From Pseudomonadota bacterium (GTDB lineage Bacteria; Pseudomonadota; Gammaproteobacteria; Xanthomonadales; Rhodanobacteraceae): a stretch of DNA of 6,290 bases. Shown one piece after another: positions 4,864-6,290 of the stretch. Location of the stretch: contig JAEZQS010000205.1 of the NCBI GenBank assembly GCA_023412995.1, positions 1 to 6,290 of the forward strand, read 5' to 3'. The notes under the pieces were generated by a model. The model was not told the origin of the DNA. It was given only the letters and a program-made list of their open reading frames with translations, and ran no database searches. Every line of letters starts with the position of its first letter. Position 1 is the first letter of the stretch. A program made the translations under genes and the position numbers.

Positions 4864-6027
4864 TCAGAGCTCGATCGGCAGGTACACCCGGAACGTTTCC
4901 TCGCCCTCCACGGCATCGGGAGCGGAAACCAGCTCGTCCCAGAAGCGGCCGAGGTTGGATTCGCTGTAGCGGTAGCCGTGGGTCTCGGCATACGCCTTGA
5001 GGTTGAGCCGCAGCAGCGGCAGCGCAGCCGGGCTGCCGGTGTATTCGGTCGCCAGCGCCTTGCCGCCGTACCACATCGCGGCACGCACGTTGCCACTGAC
5101 CACGCGCAGCCCGCTGTCGTCGCGATCGCCGGCGACCAGCGGCGCCGGTTCCTCCGGGGTCTCTTCCTCGTCGTCGGTGAACGCCGGCGGCGGCTCGGGG
5201 GCGTCGATCGGGAACGTCTGCCCATCGACCGTGTACGTCGCCGCGCTGACCGGCACGGCCACGCTGAAGGCGTAATCCTCGTCGCCCCAGTTGGTGGTGA
5301 TCGTCATGCGCGGGCCCGCGGCGGTGACGCCTGCGGCCGCCATGGCGGTTTCGATCTCGGCCATGGCGGTGGCGGTGGCGTCGGCCACGTCGTCGAGCGA
5401 ACGCGGCGCCTTGGTGGCGACCAGGAACACCGGCCGCGCCGCCACGTCGACGACGTCGATCTGCTGGTTGCTGTAATCGGTGTTGGGGAAGCCCGCCACC
5501 ATCGCCGACAGGTTGTTGAGGCTGCCCTGGATCACCGCGGCGGGGTCGCCATTGATGTAGAGGCCGCCGTAGCGCCACAGCAGGTTCCAGCCGTAGTCGA
5601 CGTCGTAGGCGGTGTTGATGCGCAGGGTCTTGCCGTTGGACGAGGGCACCAGCGTGACGGTGTAGGTCTTGTTGTTGCCGACCCAGCCGTTGTCGATCGC
5701 CATCATGACCTTGCTGTCCTGCACGCTGTCGGTGATCTCGAGGCTGCCGTTGCCGACCTTGGGCGACGTGCTGGTCCAGCTGACCTTGGCGCCGGGGCCG
5801 GCTTCGGGACCCTCGAGGGTCATCTGGACGTTCGGATCGAACGTGCGCAGGGCCGACCACTGCGGGTAGCGGCGGAAGGTATTGACCGAGTCGTACACCT
5901 GCCGGACCGGGCTGGAGACCTCGACGCTGCGCTCGATATGGCCGTGCGACGGCAGCAGAACGCCCACCAGCACGGCGAGCAGCCCCACGATCAGCAGAGC
6001 GACCAGAATTTCCAGAATGCGAATCAT
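4864..6027 (-). CDS. Membrane-anchored SRPBCC (polyketide cyclase-like) protein with GyrI-like C-terminal domain
   Basis: The protein is 387 residues. Residues 4-25 (ILEILVALLIVGLLAV...) are one transmembrane anchor. Residues about 30-178 resemble the START/SRPBCC ligand-binding fold: HIERSVEVSSPVRQVYDSV, then FRRYPQW, GPGAKVSW, and YDVDYGWNLLWRYGGL. Residues about 190-387 resemble the GyrI-like/AraC effector-binding fold: RPVFLVATK, MWYGG at 318-322, LKAYAETHGY at 343-352, FWDE at 362-365 and the closing YLPIEL. There is no DNA-binding domain. From memory, Xanthomonadaceae relatives are annotated only as SRPBCC or polyketide cyclase proteins; both folds bind small hydrophobic ligands, but the ligand here is unknown. 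A Pro/Asp/Glu-rich insert (about 275-304) interrupts the C-terminal domain. ATG 6027 is preferred over ATG 6123: GGAG (6037-6040) lies nine bases upstream and the extra 32 residues look non-coding. Confidence 0.9.
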   Translation of the reverse strand: MIRILEILVALLIVGLLAVLVGVLLPSHGHIERSVEVSSPVRQVYDSVNTFRRYPQWSALRTFDPNVQMTLEGPEAGPGAKVSWTSTSPKVGNGSLEITDSVQDSKVMMAIDNGWVGNNKTYTVTLVPSSNGKTLRINTAYDVDYGWNLLWRYGGLYINGDPAAVIQGSLNNLSAMVAGFPNTDYSNQQIDVVDVAARPVFLVATKAPRSLDDVADATATAMAEIETAMAAAGVTAAGPRMTITTNWGDEDYAFSVAVPVSAATYTVDGQTFPIDAPEPPPAFTDDEEETPEEPAPLVAGDRDDSGLRVVSGNVRAAMWYGGKALATEYTGSPAALPLLRLNLKAYAETHGYRYSESNLGRFWDELVSAPDAVEGEETFRVYLPIEL

Positions 6028-6036
6028 CCGAACTGT

Positions 6037-6040
6037 CTCC
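6037..6040 (-). promoter_or_regulatory. Shine-Dalgarno deciding the SRPBCC gene start
   Basis: GGAG on the minus strand, nine bases before ATG 6027-6025. It supports the internal ATG, which places the membrane anchor at the very N-terminus, over the upstream ATG at 6123. Confidence 0.6.
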
Positions 6041-6128
6041 AGGATCCAGGCATGGCTGCACGGGTCGTGGCAAGCGGACCGCGGCGCGGCCCATTCCCCC
6101 TTCGTGCCCCTACACGCACGCATGCGCG

Positions 6129-6144
6129 GCCCCGCAGGCGGGGC
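6129..6144. repeat. Short GC-rich hairpin upstream of the SRPBCC gene
   Basis: GCCCCGC (6129-6135) and GCGGGGC (6138-6144) are exact reverse complements. The hairpin is about 100 nt upstream of the SRPBCC start. Neither strand has a T-tract after it, so an intrinsic terminator is not supported. It may be a leader structure or the remnant end of a gene outside the window. Confidence 0.35.
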
Positions 6145-6290
6145 AAGACCGCGATGGTACTGGACTCCGGGCCCGCAACGCTATGGCTGGCGCGCCGGAA
6201 CGTGGCGCCGCGGGGACGTGGCGTGTGCCGGTGCCGGCAGCCGGCGCGGCCGGCGCCGCGCGGCGGTTGGGCAGCCGCCGGATTCGCCAC

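Larger units (their letters stand above)
6028..6290. other. Upstream region with no convincing gene
   Basis: These 263 nt precede the SRPBCC gene and run to the window edge. They hold the Shine-Dalgarno, one hairpin and many short GCCGGC-type palindromes near 6226-6268. Open frames exist on both strands, but their products are Arg/Ala/Pro-rich and look like GC artefacts. I could not pick a convincing promoter for the SRPBCC gene. Confidence 0.5.

Noticed and set aside
4121..4969. Plus-strand open frame of 282 codons over the REP region and the HExxH gene
   Set aside because: Its product has no family features, crosses repeats and a terminator, and lies antisense to a better-supported gene.
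4736..6094. Upstream extension of the HExxH gene's frame across the SRPBCC gene (590 codons in all)
   Set aside because: Only the last 137 codons look like a real protein. The rest is Arg/Gly-rich sequence out of frame with the SRPBCC gene, and a terminator hairpin separates the two parts.
6028..6123. N-terminal extension of the SRPBCC protein from ATG 6123
   Set aside because: The 32 extra residues look non-coding and would precede the membrane anchor; ATG 6027 has a GGAG site nine bases upstream.
6154..6290. Plus-strand open frame from ATG 6154 to the window edge, and a minus-strand frame over 6024-6290
   Set aside because: No clear Shine-Dalgarno, strongly Arg/Ala/Pro-rich composition, and open frames are expected by chance at this GC content. 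A gene crossing the right edge cannot be excluded.

Overview
The window looks like chromosomal DNA of a very GC-rich gammaproteobacterium, most likely Xanthomonadaceae (Lysobacter/Luteimonas-like). This rests on codon bias (G/C at nearly every third position), the YebC variant that begins MGRGPSIE, a C-terminal module on the protease that I associate with this family, and intergenic REP elements of the GTAGGAGCG...CGCGACCGC type. The lineage is an inference; there is no rRNA or tRNA here to confirm it.

Layout from left to right. (1) At 1-94, on the minus strand, is the start of a secreted protein cut off by the window edge; only its signal peptide is visible. (2) At 95-401 is a divergent intergenic region with two palindromes, a candidate promoter for the left gene and a small tandem repeat. 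(3) At 402-3254, on the plus strand, is a large secreted serine-carboxyl peptidase of family S53 (sedolisin/kumamolisin type): signal peptide, pro-domain, catalytic domain with all key residues, and two tandem copies of a C-terminal beta-rich module of about 127 residues. (4) At 3382-4095, on the plus strand, is a complete yebC-family gene with a good ribosome binding site and a candidate promoter. (5) At 4092-4321 is a repeat-rich convergent spacer. It holds an inverted pair of 25-nt REP units, the first of which supplies the yebC stop codon, then a 9-nt-period CTTCGTG repeat and a third, degenerate REP-like copy. (6) At 4322-4735, on the minus strand, is a small predicted membrane protein with an HExxH motif. 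(7) At 4802-4840 is an intrinsic terminator. (8) At 4864-6027, on the minus strand, is a membrane-anchored SRPBCC protein with a GyrI-like C-terminal region. (9) At 6028-6290 is GC-rich leader/intergenic sequence with a short hairpin and no convincing gene.

The genes do not form one pathway. The S53 protease is exported and acts in an acidic or extracellular setting by family analogy. YebC is a cytoplasmic regulator or translation factor. The two minus-strand genes encode envelope proteins of uncertain function, separated by a terminator and so probably expressed separately. I saw no CRISPR array, transposase, prophage or toxin-antitoxin signature, and no clear undescribed multi-gene system. 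The most interesting items are the tandem C-terminal module of the protease, the covarying REP pair fused to the yebC stop codon, the small HExxH membrane protein, and the SRPBCC/GyrI-like fusion with an acidic insert.
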